Shown piece after piece: positions 63,374 to 64,000 of a stretch of DNA of 64,000 nt (positions are counted from its first letter, which is position 1; the number at the start of each line of letters is the position of its first letter). Made by a program: the position numbers and the translations under genes. Source of the DNA: Prostheceraeus crozeri (lineage: Eukaryota; Platyhelminthes; Polycladida; Euryleptidae); contig CAJQUW010002196.1 of assembly GCA_907163375.1 (NCBI GenBank), positions 186,001-250,000 on the forward strand. The letters run 5' to 3'. The notes beneath the pieces are model-generated. The model had not been told where the DNA came from, searched no databases, and worked only from the letters and a program-made list of their open reading frames with translations.

Positions 63374-63955
63374 TCAGCGTCCGCACGTATCTTGATCAGT
63401 GGCACGAAACTTCGACACATCAACACCGAAGGAGCGGAACACTTGAACACCGTTGTCCACTAATGATTGGTCGGGTTTGGGTTGACGTGTTAGGATCCAA
63501 GCTGATTGGATGTTGAAGAGAGGTCCCAACGGTTGACTGCATGTGAAGACGAGTGAGAAGGAGGTGTAGTCAGTGTCCAACACCCAGTAGTTGCCCCATG
63601 GACTCATCGTAGAGAAGCGTAGAAGAAGACTGGATGGCGCGGTGTCTGGGTTAGGAACGTAGGCTTCTCCTTCAATGCTCAGCTTTTCTTCTGTGTTGAT
63701 ATCTAGGCCTGTGTTGAGAATCTTGACCCGACCATTCGGCTTCAAGCTATAGTTGGCCATTGTGCATTTGTTGTTCACTTGCCAGATGTCAAAGAATCGT
63801 CTATTTTCATACCAGTCTCCCAGATATCGTTGCAGATCAAGAGTGGGCTTCAGTGTGACTCTGGGACAAGGACCAGGTTTGATGATTTGTGCTGAGTTGG
63901 ATGGTAGTAGAAGACAAGCAGCCAAGCTGAGAGGAAGAAGACCAAGCAGAGACAT
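63374..63955 (-). CDS. Apolipoprotein D-like lipocalin (secreted)
   Basis: 193 residues from MSLLGLLPLSL, the start that gives a clean signal peptide; another in-frame ATG lies nine codons upstream at 63982. In the longer numbering: signal to about residue 32, GDW at 55-57 (lipocalin motif 1), YWVLDTDYTSFSLV at 132-145 (motif 2), and R near 156-166 before the C-terminal helix. Four cysteines at 39, 73, 148 and 200 fit the two disulfides of apolipoprotein D. It would bind small hydrophobic ligands outside the cell. No intron interrupts the frame, which is unusual for this family. No break is seen. Confidence 0.92.
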   Translation of the reverse strand: MSLLGLLPLSLAACLLLPSNSAQIIKPGPCPRVTLKPTLDLQRYLGDWYENRRFFDIWQVNNKCTMANYSLKPNGRVKILNTGLDINTEEKLSIEGEAYVPNPDTAPSSLLLRFSTMSPWGNYWVLDTDYTSFSLVFTCSQPLGPLFNIQSAWILTRQPKPDQSLVDNGVQVFRSFGVDVSKFRATDQDTCGR

Positions 63956-64000
63956 GGTTTGTTCAGTTGAGGGAATGCGCATTGAATGACATTGGCAGTC

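Overview
The window looks like AT-rich nuclear DNA of an invertebrate animal, probably marine and perhaps a lophotrochozoan; the taxon is a guess. The evidence is a 7TM receptor gene, an apolipoprotein D-like lipocalin gene, isolated exons with GT/AG borders, and a dense load of Polinton, Tc1/mariner, hAT and LINE copies. No tRNA, rRNA, CRISPR array or bacterial operon was seen.

Region 1 (1-13203) is the right-hand part of a Polinton/Maverick whose left end lies before the window. It holds two small paralogous proteins, two large proteins with the W-E-V-G signature of this family, the protein-primed DNA polymerase B (minus strand, with short 59-67 bp introns at its 5' end), a small acidic protein and a spliced coiled-coil gene. 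It ends in a long repeat-rich terminus at 13203.

Region 2 (13204-27712) is host DNA with nested repeats. It holds an exon-bearing transposon copy (about 13.56-14.6 kb), a foldback hairpin, a decayed Tc1-like element (17.0-19.3 kb), an exon-like stretch (20.7-21.1 kb), an intact divergent 7TM receptor gene (21.3-22.4 kb), one clean internal exon (22.45-22.67 kb) and a long-TIR Tc1/mariner relative (24747-27404).

Region 3 (27719-46999) is a second Polinton with matching 6-bp target repeats (TATTTT). It carries integrase, packaging ATPase, adenovirus-type protease, capsid genes and several small genes, but no DNA polymerase. Its left end holds a nearly perfect inverted copy of 1995 bp of its own right flank (28258-30252 mirrors 47000-48994), which is the most unusual structure in the window. 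Both Polintons are treated as fossils.

Region 4 (47000-64000) is host DNA with a LINE (48.1-51.1 kb), a Tc1-like remnant, an intact Tc1 element (52850-54283) nested inside an older transposon, a mariner-like element with an open transposase (55729-57801), two hAT-type elements with 8-bp target repeats, a decayed mariner-like element (61227-62577), several long perfect hairpins, and an intact lipocalin gene at the right edge.

Functionally, the two Polintons together show almost the whole family gene set: replication in the first, integration, packaging and capsid in the second. They share small accessory proteins and a promoter motif, which suggests related families that could once have shared factors. 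The host genes seen are unrelated to them.
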